Part shown: piece by piece, positions 22,321 to 31,305 of the stretch
Numbering within the stretch: position 1 is the first letter of the stretch
Layout: every line of letters starts with the position of its first letter
From: Oscillospiraceae bacterium
GTDB lineage: Bacteria > Bacillota > Clostridia > Oscillospirales > Acutalibacteraceae
Reading direction: 5' to 3'
DNA length: 51,421 bases
NCBI GenBank assembly: GCA_031269595.1
Contig: JAISYX010000109.1
Span: forward strand, 1-51,421
Position numbers and translations under genes: made by a program
Notes under the pieces: generated by a model
Told to the model about the DNA's origin: nothing
The model's input: only the letters and a program-made list of their open reading frames with translations
The model's database searches: none

Positions 22321-22863
22321 ATGATAAGAATAGTAATTTTAGGCAAAAAGGGCGACGATTCCATACAACAGGCCTTACTGAGGGCTTTAGGCAAGCACTA
22401 TTGTATAGAATCCTTCAGCGCAAACGGGTTAATTCGCACAGGCGGCGAAAATCCTGATTTGATAATCTACGATACCGAGAGCGTCGCACGTATTGACGAT
22501 ACCGATACTATCCTTATTTTTAAGCGGAATTTTGAGAGCGCAGAGTCTATCACCTTTAGCCCCTCCTGCATAGCCGTGCTGGAGGAATCCAACTACTCAG
22601 CCATTGCCCTTATGCTCAAAAAACCCAACGTGGCCATATGCTGCGGCATGTCCTCACGCAATTCCTTAAGCCTTGCCAGCAATGATATAGGCAGTGCCGT
22701 GGTAAGCCTGCAAAGGGAGCTAACCTCCTTTAAGGGCACAACTATAGATGTTGGCGATATACCTGTTAATGTAACCCGTTTAGAGGATCAATATACGCTT
22801 ATGGCAGTAACTGCTGTCCTGCTTCTTATTGATGCACCCACAAAAAACAGGTATACCATTTAA
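22321..22863 (+). CDS. Conserved hypothetical protein, 180 residues
   Basis: The start at 22321 follows AAGGTGG; an open frame reaches back to 22195 but would overlap the promoter. The sequence looks like an alpha/beta nucleotide-binding-like fold: MIRIVILGKKGDDSIQQALL, PDLIIYDTESV, DTILIFKRNF, CIAVLEESNYSAIALML, VAICCGMSSRNSLSLASND, then ending in TALLLIDAPT-like LMAVTAVLLLIDAP. It has no membrane segment or signal. I associate such proteins loosely with Clostridia-specific hypothetical families; no function assigned. Confidence 0.6.
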   Translation: MIRIVILGKKGDDSIQQALLRALGKHYCIESFSANGLIRTGGENPDLIIYDTESVARIDDTDTILIFKRNFESAESITFSPSCIAVLEESNYSAIALMLKKPNVAICCGMSSRNSLSLASNDIGSAVVSLQRELTSFKGTTIDVGDIPVNVTRLEDQYTLMAVTAVLLLIDAPTKNRYTI

Positions 22864-23001
22864 CCAAATAATCCATGCTAAAATAGTAAATACCACCATA
22901 AAATTTATGGCTTGAGGCGTGAAAAGAATCAAAAAAAGGGCTTAAACATCGCATTTTGTCGATTACATGTACTAACAATAGGACATGTATAAAAATAATG
23001 C

Positions 23002-23029
23002 TTGCAATTTGCAGAAAAAGTGTTATAAT
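23002..23029 (+). promoter_or_regulatory. Promoter for the 120-residue membrane protein gene
   Basis: TTGCAA and TATAAT are 16 bases apart, 50 bases before the ATG. The TGTTATAAT context is shared with the promoter at 22208. Confidence 0.65.
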
Positions 23030-23078
23030 AATAATTGTAAGGCGAACAAACGAGCGTTATATAAAGAGGTGTAGTATT

Positions 23079-23441
23079 ATGAAGATTTTAATTGGAACAT
23101 TAGTTATTACTGCTGCGGTATTTATCTTTTGTGTCAACAAGCCCTCAGGAATGCGCATAAAGGGCATGTTTGGGGCGATTCTTGTTTTCGGATTTTTAGT
23201 TGCAACAGGCAGTATGAGCTTTACAAGCAGAACAAACGTAGCTTTAAGCACACTTATAATAATAGGTCTGCTTTTAATGGAGCTCTGCTTTTACGGTGAG
23301 ATTGTAGCGCAAAAAAAGAGGCTTGAAGCGGCCAAAGCCGTGCCTGTTAAGGCCGTAGAGGCCAGCAAGCCTGTAAAAACAAAAAACGAGGCCAAGCTGC
23401 CCCGTTTAATGAGAGATGTTAAAGTTTCACCTGCATCGTGA
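23079..23441 (+). CDS. Small polytopic membrane protein
   Basis: The 120-residue product starts at 23079 after GAGGTG. It has three hydrophobic segments (MKILIGTLVITAAVFIFCV, GMFGAILVFGFLVATGSM, VALSTLIIIGLLLMELCFY) and a basic cytoplasmic tail rich in Lys, Ala and Val (AKAVPVKAVEASKPVKTKNEAK). A palindromic element follows it. No family recognised. Confidence 0.6.
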   Translation: MKILIGTLVITAAVFIFCVNKPSGMRIKGMFGAILVFGFLVATGSMSFTSRTNVALSTLIIIGLLLMELCFYGEIVAQKKRLEAAKAVPVKAVEASKPVKTKNEAKLPRLMRDVKVSPAS

Positions 23442-23472
23442 ACACAACTTGCCTAACTATGCACCTTGCTAG

Positions 23473-23553
23473 CTGTAGGGGCAGACCTATGTGTCTGCCT
23501 AAAGACGGAAATTTTACAGCAATCTGGGCAGACACACAGGTCTGCCCCTACAG
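23473..23553. repeat. Palindromic element of the GTAGGGGCAGACC family, copy A
   Basis: CTGTAGGGGCAGACCTATGTGTCTGCC and the inverse GGGCAGACACACAGGTCTGCCCCTACAG flank about 26 bases. Each arm also contains the CAGAC/GTCTG dyad. It lies between convergent genes. Other copies are at 33574, 34496 and 39231. Confidence 0.8.
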
Positions 23554-23571
23554 TTTTTTAGAGAGCCTCAA

Positions 23572-24657
23572 CTACACACCCTTGATAGGCGAGCACTCCT
23601 GTGCTGAGGCCATAAACCTCACCTCAGGGAACTGATTTTGCAGCCTTTCGCTTAGCTTTTTTGCTATAGGGTGTTCTGTTTCATAGTGTCCGGCTGTAAC
23701 AAGGGTGAACTCTGCCTCCGCCGCTTCCAGCTGCTGGTGATGCTTAGATTCTCCCGTTAAAAAGGCGTCTGCACCCAAGGCCTTGGCCTTAGGCCAGTAT
23801 TCTGCGCCGGAACCGCCGCACACAGCAACTGTTTTGATTTTATCCTTGCCCTGAGTATAGGTTACGGCAGCCGCATTAAGGCTGGATTTTACATGATATG
23901 CAAACTCATTTGGGAACATATCGCATTTTAGCGTGCCTATTCTTGCAATAAAGCTCTGCTGCTTTACAGCCTCGTTTACAAACAGGTCGTAGGCCGGAGT
24001 TTCATAGGGGTGAGCAGCAAGCACCGCCCTAACTATCTCCCCTGTTAAATCAGGGGGGCAGAGCAGCTCAAGCTTGACTTCCGCCGCCTCTTCCTCTGTA
24101 TTAATTGTGCCCTGATGTGGATTTGCCCCCTGCAAGGGAGTAAAACGTCCACAGCCTTCGCTTTCAAAGGAGCAGCCGCTGTATGCCCCGAGAGTCCCCG
24201 CACCCGCATGAATTGCAGCCTTGCGCACAGCCTCCTCATAGCCCTTTGGCACAAACACGCTCAGCTTGTAAAAGCTCTGCTCGTGCTCGGGGATTATAGG
24301 GCGTATGTTTTGCAGACCGATAGCCTCCGCAAGGGCGTCGTTAACCCCGCCTGAGGCCATATCTAAATTGGTGTGGGCACATATTGCAGCCAGATTATTT
24401 TTTATAAGCAAATACGCTATACTCCCCGCAGTGACGCTTTTAAGAGGGGAAAATATAATGGGGTGATGGCTGACAATCAGCTCTGCGCCAAGCTCTACGG
24501 CCTCTTTAATGACCCTTGGGGTTATGTCCAGACACACCAATGCTGTGTTACACTCAGCGTTTATATCACCGGCCAAAAATCCGGCGTTATCAAAGCTCAT
24601 TTGTGTGTTATAGGGAGCTATTTTGTTTATATAGTCATTTATTTGTTTTATTCTCAA
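23572..24657 (-). CDS. Nif3-like dinuclear metal-centre protein
   Basis: The 361-residue protein has Nif3/YqfO hallmarks: DNAGFLAGD near the N-terminus, VSHHPIIF and CAHTNLDMASGG as metal ligands, an inserted PII-like domain of about 130 residues in the middle, and FLTGESKHH and TAGHYETEHP at the end. Family members bind two divalent metals; the reaction is uncertain (GTP cyclohydrolase I type 2 annotation). It follows trmK, the classic yqfN-yqfO pair. The start is taken as TTG 24657, eight bases after the GGTG of the structured leader element; the in-frame ATG at 24669 lies inside that element. Confidence 0.9.
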   Translation of the reverse strand: MRIKQINDYINKIAPYNTQMSFDNAGFLAGDINAECNTALVCLDITPRVIKEAVELGAELIVSHHPIIFSPLKSVTAGSIAYLLIKNNLAAICAHTNLDMASGGVNDALAEAIGLQNIRPIIPEHEQSFYKLSVFVPKGYEEAVRKAAIHAGAGTLGAYSGCSFESEGCGRFTPLQGANPHQGTINTEEEAAEVKLELLCPPDLTGEIVRAVLAAHPYETPAYDLFVNEAVKQQSFIARIGTLKCDMFPNEFAYHVKSSLNAAAVTYTQGKDKIKTVAVCGGSGAEYWPKAKALGADAFLTGESKHHQQLEAAEAEFTLVTAGHYETEHPIAKKLSERLQNQFPEVRFMASAQECSPIKGV

Positions 24658-24660
24658 ATC

Positions 24661-24752
24661 AAACACCATGTGTTAGAGAGCCCGCACACCAACATTATAT
24701 AAAAATTCACCTGTTGTGCCTGCATCTCTACCTTTCTTTTTATTTTCAAATC
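24661..24752 (-). ncRNA. Structured leader element, copy 2 (trmK to nif3)
   Basis: In RNA sense: GAAAGG-UAGAGA, GCACAACA ... UGGUGUGC, GGGC-UCUCUA, ACAC-AUG-GUGUU. The basal stem UAGAGA:UCUCUA and upper stem are intact. The element begins at the trmK stop codon and ends at the SD of nif3, filling the whole gap. Confidence 0.65.
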
Positions 24753-25420
24753 AGGGCCTCCAATTTCAATATAGCTTGCTGATAAAATGCGGCTGTTTCT
24801 GCGTCGCAAGTAAGCTCTGCGCCCTTTTTTGCCTTGAGCAGAGAGGTATACACCTTACTCAAATATTTGCGGCTTGCAGGGTCTTCCGCCCTAAGCTTGC
24901 CTATGTATATGTCACTGGCCGTAAAGGGCTTAATTCGGCCTGTGTAGGCCGAATTTATCACTACATAAGCTTTCCCTGCCTCCTCAACAGCCTCCTCTCT
25001 GAGCAGCTCAAAGCCGTTCTCAAAAAGGTAACTCCGCAGAGCCTCAGGGCGTGTCATGGGCTGCAAAATCAGATTATATCCTGCATTCTTAATCCAGCGG
25101 CAATCGACTAAGATTTTCGCAATCAGCTCCCCGCCCATACCTGCTATTACAATATCATCTACACTCTCAGGCAAAACGGCCTCCAAGCCGTTGGAGAGCA
25201 GGGCTTTAACGCGCCCCTCCGCCCCGTTTGCAGCTATGTTGTCCCTAGCCTTTTGCAGGGGCAGAGGATTAATATCCGCCGCAATAGCCGAGGCTATGTG
25301 CCCCTCCTGCAACAAAAAAATAGGCAGATAGGCATGGTCTGTGCCTATATCGGCCAAGCGTGCGCCCTTGCGTACCATTTGGGCAGCTGTACCAAGTCTG
25401 GCGCCAATAGTTTGTATCAT
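24746..25420 (-). CDS. trmK: tRNA (adenine22-N1)-methyltransferase TrmK
   Basis: The 224-residue enzyme has SAM motif I VRKGARLADIGTDHAYLPIFLLQ, motif II IAADINPLPLQKARDNI and the catalytic DDIVIAGMGGELIAKIL segment, all diagnostic of TrmK (YqfN). It methylates N1 of A22 in tRNA. The start at 25420 follows AGGAGTGAG; upstream in-frame codons to 25450 have no SD. It forms an operon with the Nif3-like gene, as in many Firmicutes. A large deviation from family length is not seen. Confidence 0.93.
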   Translation of the reverse strand: MIQTIGARLGTAAQMVRKGARLADIGTDHAYLPIFLLQEGHIASAIAADINPLPLQKARDNIAANGAEGRVKALLSNGLEAVLPESVDDIVIAGMGGELIAKILVDCRWIKNAGYNLILQPMTRPEALRSYLFENGFELLREEAVEEAGKAYVVINSAYTGRIKPFTASDIYIGKLRAEDPASRKYLSKVYTSLLKAKKGAELTCDAETAAFYQQAILKLEALI

Positions 25421-25547
25421 TTGCTCACTCCTATTGAGACAATTCGGCATTGTTAATAAACAGGATAGTAAAATTTTATGTAATATGGTACAATTAAATA
25501 AGACATTGCATAAGATGATTATGACTAATCACACTAGGAGGTATTTC

Positions 25548-26054
25548 ATGTCTAAATTTGTACAAATAGCCCCTTCCGAGCTTTTGCTAAATCCATTTAC
25601 CACACTAGATAAGGATTGGATGCTGATAACGGCGGGGAATAAGAAGTCCTTTAACACCATGACAGCCAGTTGGGGCGCATTGGGCGTTATATGGAACAAG
25701 TATACAGTCACCTGCTACATCAGACCCCAGCGTTACACCCACGAATTTGTGGAGCGTGAGGAGTACTTTACCTGCTCATTCCTTGAAAGCTCCTACCGTC
25801 AGGCTCTTGCCCTGTGCGGCAGAGTTTCCGGCAGAGATACAAATAAGGTTAAGGATGCGGACTTAACCCCCATATTTGATGAAAAAGCACCCTATTTTGC
25901 AGAGGCTAATCAAGTGTTTTTGTGCCGCAAGCTATACACTCAGGTTATAGACCCAAAGGGCTTCAAGCTCCCCGACATAGACGAAAACTACGCAGCAAAA
26001 GACTATCACACCATAGTTATAGGCGAGATAGTCAAGGCTCTTGGCAAGAAGTAG
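25548..26054 (+). CDS. Flavin reductase family protein
   Basis: The 168-residue protein starts at 25548 after AGGAGG (six-base spacing). It matches the FMN-binding flavin reductase/DIM6 family: KDWMLITAGNKKSFNTMTASWGALGVIWNK, TVTCYIRPQRYTHEFVE, and CGRVSGRDTNKVKDA. Such proteins bind FMN and transfer electrons or act as reductase partners in the cytoplasm. It is divergent from trmK and convergent with the next gene, which ends three bases away with no terminator seen between them. Confidence 0.88.
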   Translation: MSKFVQIAPSELLLNPFTTLDKDWMLITAGNKKSFNTMTASWGALGVIWNKYTVTCYIRPQRYTHEFVEREEYFTCSFLESSYRQALALCGRVSGRDTNKVKDADLTPIFDEKAPYFAEANQVFLCRKLYTQVIDPKGFKLPDIDENYAAKDYHTIVIGEIVKALGKK

Positions 26055-26056
26055 CC

Positions 26057-26818
26057 TTAGCTCTTTCTGTTTCTCATTTTATCACGCAGGGCTTTTCTTT
26101 TGTCGCCCCAGCCGTTCATTTTGTTAAGCACAACAAAGCCTATTCCAAAGGCCACTAGAGCTATCACAGCTATCAGCACTATAGTCAGCCAGTTTTGAGT
26201 TTTAGGATTTGGTAAATCCTCGGTAAATTTAAGGCTTTTAAAAGCCACGTCAAAGGCCTCTCTATCGGCCGCAGTTATGCTCTCTCCCTTCGGTTTTGAA
26301 AGGGTGAGGGCAAAATTTGCGCCGTTTCGAATGGTCGCATAGGTTATACCTTCCTCATTTGTGTTCTTAAAGGTATACTCTGCCCTGACAAATTTAGCCC
26401 TTTCGTCCTCAACTACATCAATGCTTTTGCAGTTAAACTGGTTGCCTATAGACTCTTTTATATACTCTGCGGCCTCAGGCTTTGCCTCTCTAAGGTCAAA
26501 AACAGTATTGCCTTCTATGCCGTAAACGCTCAGGCCTATAAGGGTTCTCTCATCAGGGGAGTGCATTTCGCAGTACATATACATCATACCAAAATATTCT
26601 TGCATGACAGCTACGGTGGATTTAAGCGTCTCGGTGATATATTCCTTGTGCTGCTCCAGATTATCCTGCGTTAGCGCAGTGTAGCCCTCCGGCGCGGTAA
26701 TTTCGGAGTAAACTCTGGGCAGAGGCACAACCTCGCCGGCAAGGGCATTGCTGCCTAGAATGGCAAGAGCCAAAGCCCCGCAAAGAGCTCTGCTTATAAG
26801 CTTAGTTATAGATTTCAT
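26057..26818 (-). CDS. Secreted, C-terminally anchored membrane protein, unknown
   Basis: The 253-residue protein starts at 26818, eight bases after the GGTG of leader element copy 3. It has a signal peptide (ISRALCGALALAILGSNALAG), an external domain of about 170 residues with alternating strands, then a membrane segment (WLTIVLIAVIALVAFGIGFVVL) and a very basic cytoplasmic tail (KRKALRDKMRNRKS). It lies downstream of the polytopic gene at 26930 on the same strand. No family recognised. Confidence 0.65.
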   Translation of the reverse strand: MKSITKLISRALCGALALAILGSNALAGEVVPLPRVYSEITAPEGYTALTQDNLEQHKEYITETLKSTVAVMQEYFGMMYMYCEMHSPDERTLIGLSVYGIEGNTVFDLREAKPEAAEYIKESIGNQFNCKSIDVVEDERAKFVRAEYTFKNTNEEGITYATIRNGANFALTLSKPKGESITAADREAFDVAFKSLKFTEDLPNPKTQNWLTIVLIAVIALVAFGIGFVVLNKMNGWGDKRKALRDKMRNRKS

Positions 26819-26821
26819 ATT

Positions 26822-26916
26822 AACCACCATGTGTTAGAACACCCACACACCAACCGTATAAAAAATGTTTGCTGTGCCTGCGCCCTACCTTTCTTATTGT
26901 TTTAAACTTTGCCATG
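26822..26916 (-). ncRNA. Structured leader element, copy 3
   Basis: In RNA sense: GAAAGG-UAGGGC, GCACAGCA ... UGGUGUGU, GGGU-GUUCUA, ACAC-AUG-GUG. The basal stem is UAGGGC:GUUCUA, a compensated version of UAGAGA:UCUCUA. About 60 bases at its 5' part are identical to copy 4, including AAAGTTTAAAACAATAAG. Confidence 0.65.
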
Positions 26917-26929
26917 TTTTTTTAATATT

Positions 26930-28576
26930 TTACGGTATATTTATAATAACAGACTGCGGATATTCCAGCAGCTCTTCTTTTAGGGCTATGACTATGCTCT
27001 TCTCTGCTTTCTCACTCTGTACAAAATCAAAGTGGAACTTTTGGCCGTTTATGCTTATTTCTCCATTAGCAAGCATGAGCATTGCATATATTCGGCGAGA
27101 ACCATCTGTGCTTATATAGCTCACGCCTTGGTCATTCCACGTTGTAACAAAGGGCATCTCGTAAGAAATAGGCTTAACTATGCTCTGTATTTTGTATACA
27201 GGCACAAGCATGAGTGCTTTTTTAGTGTAGTCCCCTGTATATAGGAGATTGTTCACTCCCGCCGCAAGAAGCAGAAAAAGCGAAAACGCAGTAATCTGAT
27301 AAGCCGGTTTGATTGAAAAGCTCTGTGTTATTGCATAGAAGAGGAACACAAAGGCAAATATTGAAAAGGGTACACTCCAAAGAACAGTGTTAAACGCAGT
27401 GTGCACCATTGCATGTCCTTTTGCCAGCACATACCATGACATTGGCGCAAGAAATGCCAGCCCCAAGGATATTGCCAGCGCAGCCATGGGATTGCCCCAT
27501 TTTTTACGTTTAAGCTTAATGCCTATAACCACAGCTATAATAACTATAGCAATTATCAGCACAGGATAGGCAAAGTAAGGAATCAACACACCCATCATAT
27601 TTTTATTAAGTCGAGCCGAATCGCTAAGAGATTCCGGATTAAATGTGCGGCCTGAGGCATTATCTGCCAAATCCTTTATGCTCTCGCTAAGAGAGCCTAA
27701 AACCGCAAGCTTTTGCAGAGTATGAATCGCCACTGCAAGCACAAATCCACTGACTGCCGCAACGGAGACCCTAATAAATTGCAGAGCAGTGCTCTTTAGC
27801 TTGTATTTATTCATAACCGCATAGTAAACAACAGGTATAATCGCACTTATCAAAATTGTGCTTATATATTCATATCCGCAGGCAGACTTGATAAAAACAG
27901 CAAGGGATATAAGGGCAAGGCTTTTAAATTTAAAGGGCTCATTTTTAAATTTAACTGCGGCATAAAAACACGCCAGCATCGGTAAAAAAAACGTGAATGG
28001 AACCCAATAAAGATTTTTAGCCATGTTTAATAGGGTAGGGCAGAAAAATATTGTGCTAAGCGAAAAACACAGAATAGCCGTTTTATAATATTTAAATCCC
28101 TCTATTAAAAAGGCCAAAAGCCTAAGAAGCACCGCAGATAATATTGCCGAATACAGTAATTGAACCAGATAGTAAATAATAGGCTTTGGCAGCGGTAGCT
28201 TATTTACAAAAGAGAAGAACATGCCCTGTAGGCCTATTTGTCTTGTATAAGTAGCAAATATGTGGTCATCTGCAGGGATGTGATTTTCCATATACAGCTG
28301 TTTGTCCTCTTCAAAATCAGCTCCCACCTGGTAGTCACACAAAAATCCACCATTGTCAAATACATTAAGACTGTTATCTGCAATAGCCTTTCCTGTAACC
28401 AGATTTTCTGATAGCAGCTGAAAGGACAAAAAGCCCTTCATATCAACAGTGTGTAAAATATTATAGGAAAAGCAAAGTGTCATTAGTAGCCCGCAAAGCA
28501 AATAGGCGAGCTTTATCTTTTCACGTATAGCATACTTTTTAGCTAAGTTGAAATAAGCTTTAAGGGTTTTACTCAT
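26930..28576 (-). CDS. Polytopic membrane protein, possible GT-C-type glycosyltransferase
   Basis: The 548-residue protein has about 11 hydrophobic segments, an external loop of about 80 residues after the first one (with several acidic residues, VGADFEEDKQLYMENHIPADDH) and a C-terminal soluble domain of about 90 residues. Topology (first helix, big acidic loop, many helices, soluble tail) resembles GT-C glycosyltransferases that use polyprenyl-linked sugars, but I see no decisive motif. The start at 28576 follows leader element copy 4. Envelope polymer biosynthesis is only a guess. Confidence 0.5.
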   Translation of the reverse strand: MSKTLKAYFNLAKKYAIREKIKLAYLLCGLLMTLCFSYNILHTVDMKGFLSFQLLSENLVTGKAIADNSLNVFDNGGFLCDYQVGADFEEDKQLYMENHIPADDHIFATYTRQIGLQGMFFSFVNKLPLPKPIIYYLVQLLYSAILSAVLLRLLAFLIEGFKYYKTAILCFSLSTIFFCPTLLNMAKNLYWVPFTFFLPMLACFYAAVKFKNEPFKFKSLALISLAVFIKSACGYEYISTILISAIIPVVYYAVMNKYKLKSTALQFIRVSVAAVSGFVLAVAIHTLQKLAVLGSLSESIKDLADNASGRTFNPESLSDSARLNKNMMGVLIPYFAYPVLIIAIVIIAVVIGIKLKRKKWGNPMAALAISLGLAFLAPMSWYVLAKGHAMVHTAFNTVLWSVPFSIFAFVFLFYAITQSFSIKPAYQITAFSLFLLLAAGVNNLLYTGDYTKKALMLVPVYKIQSIVKPISYEMPFVTTWNDQGVSYISTDGSRRIYAMLMLANGEISINGQKFHFDFVQSEKAEKSIVIALKEELLEYPQSVIINIP

Positions 28577-28579
28577 ATT

Positions 28580-28733
28580 AAACACCATGTGTTAGATGCA
28601 GGGGTTACTAGACAAATTAAAATTTGGAGTAACTGTGCATGGGTGCTGTTAGCCCACACACCAACAATTTATTTAAAAAATGTTTGCTGTGCCTGCGCCC
28701 TACCTTTCTTATTGTTTTAAACTTTGCCATGTT
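28580..28733 (-). ncRNA. Structured leader element, copy 4, carrying an insertion
   Basis: The 5' half equals copy 3. About 50 extra bases (28597-28650) split the element between its GGGC and CTAACACATGGTG parts. The insertion has GTTACT...AGTAAC ends and an AAATT...AATTT core and interrupts the basal stem. The terminal ACAC-ATG-GTGTT hairpin and the SD for the downstream gene are kept. Confidence 0.6.
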
Positions 28734-28834
28734 TTTCAAGATTTATCTATTCAAAGATAGCATTATTCTTGGTTAATGTCAAGAAATTTGGCAAAAGAAA
28801 CTTGCCTTATTTACAATTTGGATTATTGCACCCA

Positions 28835-28865
28835 CAAAAAGGGAGGCCTCCACAGCCTCCCTAAA
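28835..28865 (-). terminator. Terminator of pnp
   Basis: In RNA sense AGGGAGGC and GCCUCCCU form a strong stem with a short loop (UGUGGAG) followed by UUUUUG. Confidence 0.85.
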
Positions 28866-28882
28866 ATAATGTCTATTTGAAG

Positions 28883-31060
28883 TTACCTTCTGGGCGGCCT
28901 TCTGTCCCTATCGCCTGAGGGGCGTGGGCGGCGGGGTGCGTCGCTTATCTCGTTTTCGGGAGTAAGCCCCTCCACCTCAATTAATGCCTGACGGCGGGAG
29001 AGGTTAAGCCTGCCTCTGTCGTCTATCTCTGTCACCTTAACCATGATAGTATCACCTATGTTTACGGCGTCTGTAACCTTCTCAGTGCGCTTTACATCAA
29101 GCTGGGAGATGTGCACAAGGCCTTCCTTGCCCGGAGCTATTTCAACAAATGCGCCAAAGTCCATCAGACGTGTTACAACTCCGTTGTAAATTGCGCCCGG
29201 CTCTGGGTCATGAGCTATAGTCTCAACAATAGCAAGAGCACGGTTACAGTTGTCAATATCAATGCCGGAGATAAACACCTTGCCGTCATCGTCAATGTCA
29301 ACCTTAACCTGACACTCAGCGCAAATCTTTTGAATAACCTTGCCGCCTGAGCCAATAACCTCACGGATTTTATCCACAGGAACCATGGTAAAGAGCATTT
29401 TGGGAGCATACTTTGAAAGCTCTGTTCTGGGCTCTGCAAGTGCCTTGAGCATGATTTCATCAAGGATATAAAGCCTAGCCTTATGTGTCTTTTCCAAGGC
29501 CTCCTTGACCATTTCAGGAGTCAAGCCGTCTATCTTTAAGTCCATTTGGATAGCTGTAATGCCATCGTGAGTGCCTGCAACCTTGAAATCCATATCGCCG
29601 AAGAAGTCCTCAAGACCTTGAATATCAACCATGGTTGACCAGTTGTCACCCTCGGTTATAAGGCCGCAGGAGATGCCTGCAACAGGTGCTTTAATGGGTA
29701 CGCCTGCATCCATAAGAGCCAAGGTAGAGGCGCAAATTGAGCCCTGTGAGGTAGAGCCGTTAGAGGAGACAACCTCAGAGACAAGGCGCAGTGCATACGG
29801 GAACTCCTCCTCAGGGGGAATAACGGGGACTAAGGCACGCTCGGCAAGTGCGCCGTGACCTATCTCACGCCTGCCCGGGCCTCTTGAGGGTCTTGTTTCG
29901 CCCACAGAATAAGAGGGGAAGTTGTAGTGGTGCATGTAACGCTTAAACTCCTCTGCGTCAATGCCGTCAAGGAGCTGTCTGTCGCTGATTGGGCCTAGAG
30001 TGGCTATTGTAAGCACCTGAGTTTGACCTCTGGTGAACAGGCCGGAGCCGTGTACTCTGGGCAGAAGGGATACCTCGGAGGCGAGGGGGCGTAAATCGTC
30101 CATGCCTCTGCCGTCTACACGCTTGCCTTGAAGCAGCCAGCGGCGTACAACGGCCTTTTGTGCCTTATACATGCACTCGTCTATCTTAGCTGCACTATCG
30201 GGGTACTTGCTGTCAAATTCGGCGTGTACGGCCTCATAGATAGGCTTAAGCCTCTCATCTCTAATGCGCTTGTCGTCTGTATCCAGAGCCAGCTCAATCT
30301 GCTCTGTTGCAAAGGCCTTAACGGCGGCGAGCATATCCTCATCCGGCTCATTTGAGGGGTATGAGAACTTCTCTTTGCCTATTTCGGCGGTTATATCGCT
30401 GATAAAGTCTATTATGTGCTGATTGGCCTCGTGGCCTGCGATTATGCCCTGATACATAATATCGTCGCTTACCATCTCTGCGCCTGCCTCTATCATGGCA
30501 ATGCGGGAATCGGTGGAGGCAACGGTAACTGCCATTTTGGACTTAGCTCGCTCTGCCTCATTGGGGTTGATGATGATTTCGTTATCTATCAAGCCCACAG
30601 AAACAGCAGAGATTGGACCTCTCCACGGGATGTCGGAGATTGAGAGGGCAACAGAGGTGCCCACCATTGCGGTGATTTCAGGGGAGCAATCGGGGTCTAC
30701 GCTCATTACTGTGGCAACAACAGATACATCGTTACGCATATCCTTAGGGAAGAGCGGACGGATTGGTCTGTCGATAACACGTGAGGCCAAAACGGCCTTA
30801 TCGCTTGGTCTGCCCTCTCTTTTAAGGAAAGAGCCCGGGATTTTGCCCACTGAGTACAGCTTTTCTTCAAAATCTACAGAGAGAGGGAAGAAGTCTATGC
30901 CATCTCTAGGCTTTGCAGAGGCGGCAACCGCCACGTGCACAACTGTTTCACCATAGCGCACAAGACATGCGCCATTGGCAAGCTGAGCCATTTTGCCTGT
31001 TTCAACCACCAGCGGTCTGCCCGCAAAGTCGGTTGTAAATACCTTGTAATTTTCAAACAT
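28883..31060 (-). CDS. pnp: Polyribonucleotide nucleotidyltransferase (PNPase)
   Basis: The full-length 725-residue enzyme has two RNase PH-like cores (second core with FTRGQTQVLTIATLG, RREIGHGALAERAL and SSNGSTSQGSICASTLALMDAGV), then a KH domain (IREVIGSGGKVIQKI) and an S1 domain (GAIYNGVVTRLMDFGAFVEIAPGKEGLVHISQL). The tail is Arg/Pro-rich (PRRPRPSGDRDRRPPRR). It degrades RNA 3' to 5' using phosphate. SD GGAGGT. It follows rpsO, the widespread rpsO-pnp order, after a terminator-like hairpin and a 200-base inverted repeat that may control its expression. Confidence 0.98.
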   Translation of the reverse strand: MFENYKVFTTDFAGRPLVVETGKMAQLANGACLVRYGETVVHVAVAASAKPRDGIDFFPLSVDFEEKLYSVGKIPGSFLKREGRPSDKAVLASRVIDRPIRPLFPKDMRNDVSVVATVMSVDPDCSPEITAMVGTSVALSISDIPWRGPISAVSVGLIDNEIIINPNEAERAKSKMAVTVASTDSRIAMIEAGAEMVSDDIMYQGIIAGHEANQHIIDFISDITAEIGKEKFSYPSNEPDEDMLAAVKAFATEQIELALDTDDKRIRDERLKPIYEAVHAEFDSKYPDSAAKIDECMYKAQKAVVRRWLLQGKRVDGRGMDDLRPLASEVSLLPRVHGSGLFTRGQTQVLTIATLGPISDRQLLDGIDAEEFKRYMHHYNFPSYSVGETRPSRGPGRREIGHGALAERALVPVIPPEEEFPYALRLVSEVVSSNGSTSQGSICASTLALMDAGVPIKAPVAGISCGLITEGDNWSTMVDIQGLEDFFGDMDFKVAGTHDGITAIQMDLKIDGLTPEMVKEALEKTHKARLYILDEIMLKALAEPRTELSKYAPKMLFTMVPVDKIREVIGSGGKVIQKICAECQVKVDIDDDGKVFISGIDIDNCNRALAIVETIAHDPEPGAIYNGVVTRLMDFGAFVEIAPGKEGLVHISQLDVKRTEKVTDAVNIGDTIMVKVTEIDDRGRLNLSRRQALIEVEGLTPENEISDAPRRPRPSGDRDRRPPRR

Positions 31061-31084
31061 TAATAATTTACCTCCTATTATTTA

Positions 31085-31287
31085 CGGAGGAACAGCCTGA
31101 CTTAGCAATAAAATCTGTGCTCATTTCTGCTTTGCCGCAATCAAGCCATTGCGTATCGGATACACTGTGCCTTACAACACGGCACACCGGAATTAACCGA
31201 TTTACCGCCACAGTGCATCCGATACGGCATGGTTTGATTGAAGAAATAAGCACACATTTCACTGCTATGCCGTTGATTGCTCCGCCG
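31085..31287 (-). promoter_or_regulatory. Long hairpin leader between rpsO and pnp
   Basis: The arms 31085-31169 and 31208-31287 pair along most of their length: CGGAGG/CCGCCG ends, ATTGCTAAG-region AGCAATAAAAT with ATTTCACTGCT, TGTGCTCATTTCT with AGAAATAAGCACA, AATCAAGCCATT with ATGGTTTGATT, and GTATCGGATACACTGTG with CACAGTGCATCCGATAC. The loop is about 38 bases. In E. coli a double-stranded pnp leader cut by RNase III mediates PNPase autoregulation; a similar role here is inferred. Confidence 0.7.
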
Positions 31288-31305
31288 TTTATTAACAAAG
31301 TGGAA

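Noticed and set aside
31068-31298. 76-codon minus-strand frame between rpsO and pnp
   Set aside because: It starts at TTG without an SD, coincides with the arms of a 200-base inverted repeat and ends in the pnp SD; the hairpin explains the sequence better.
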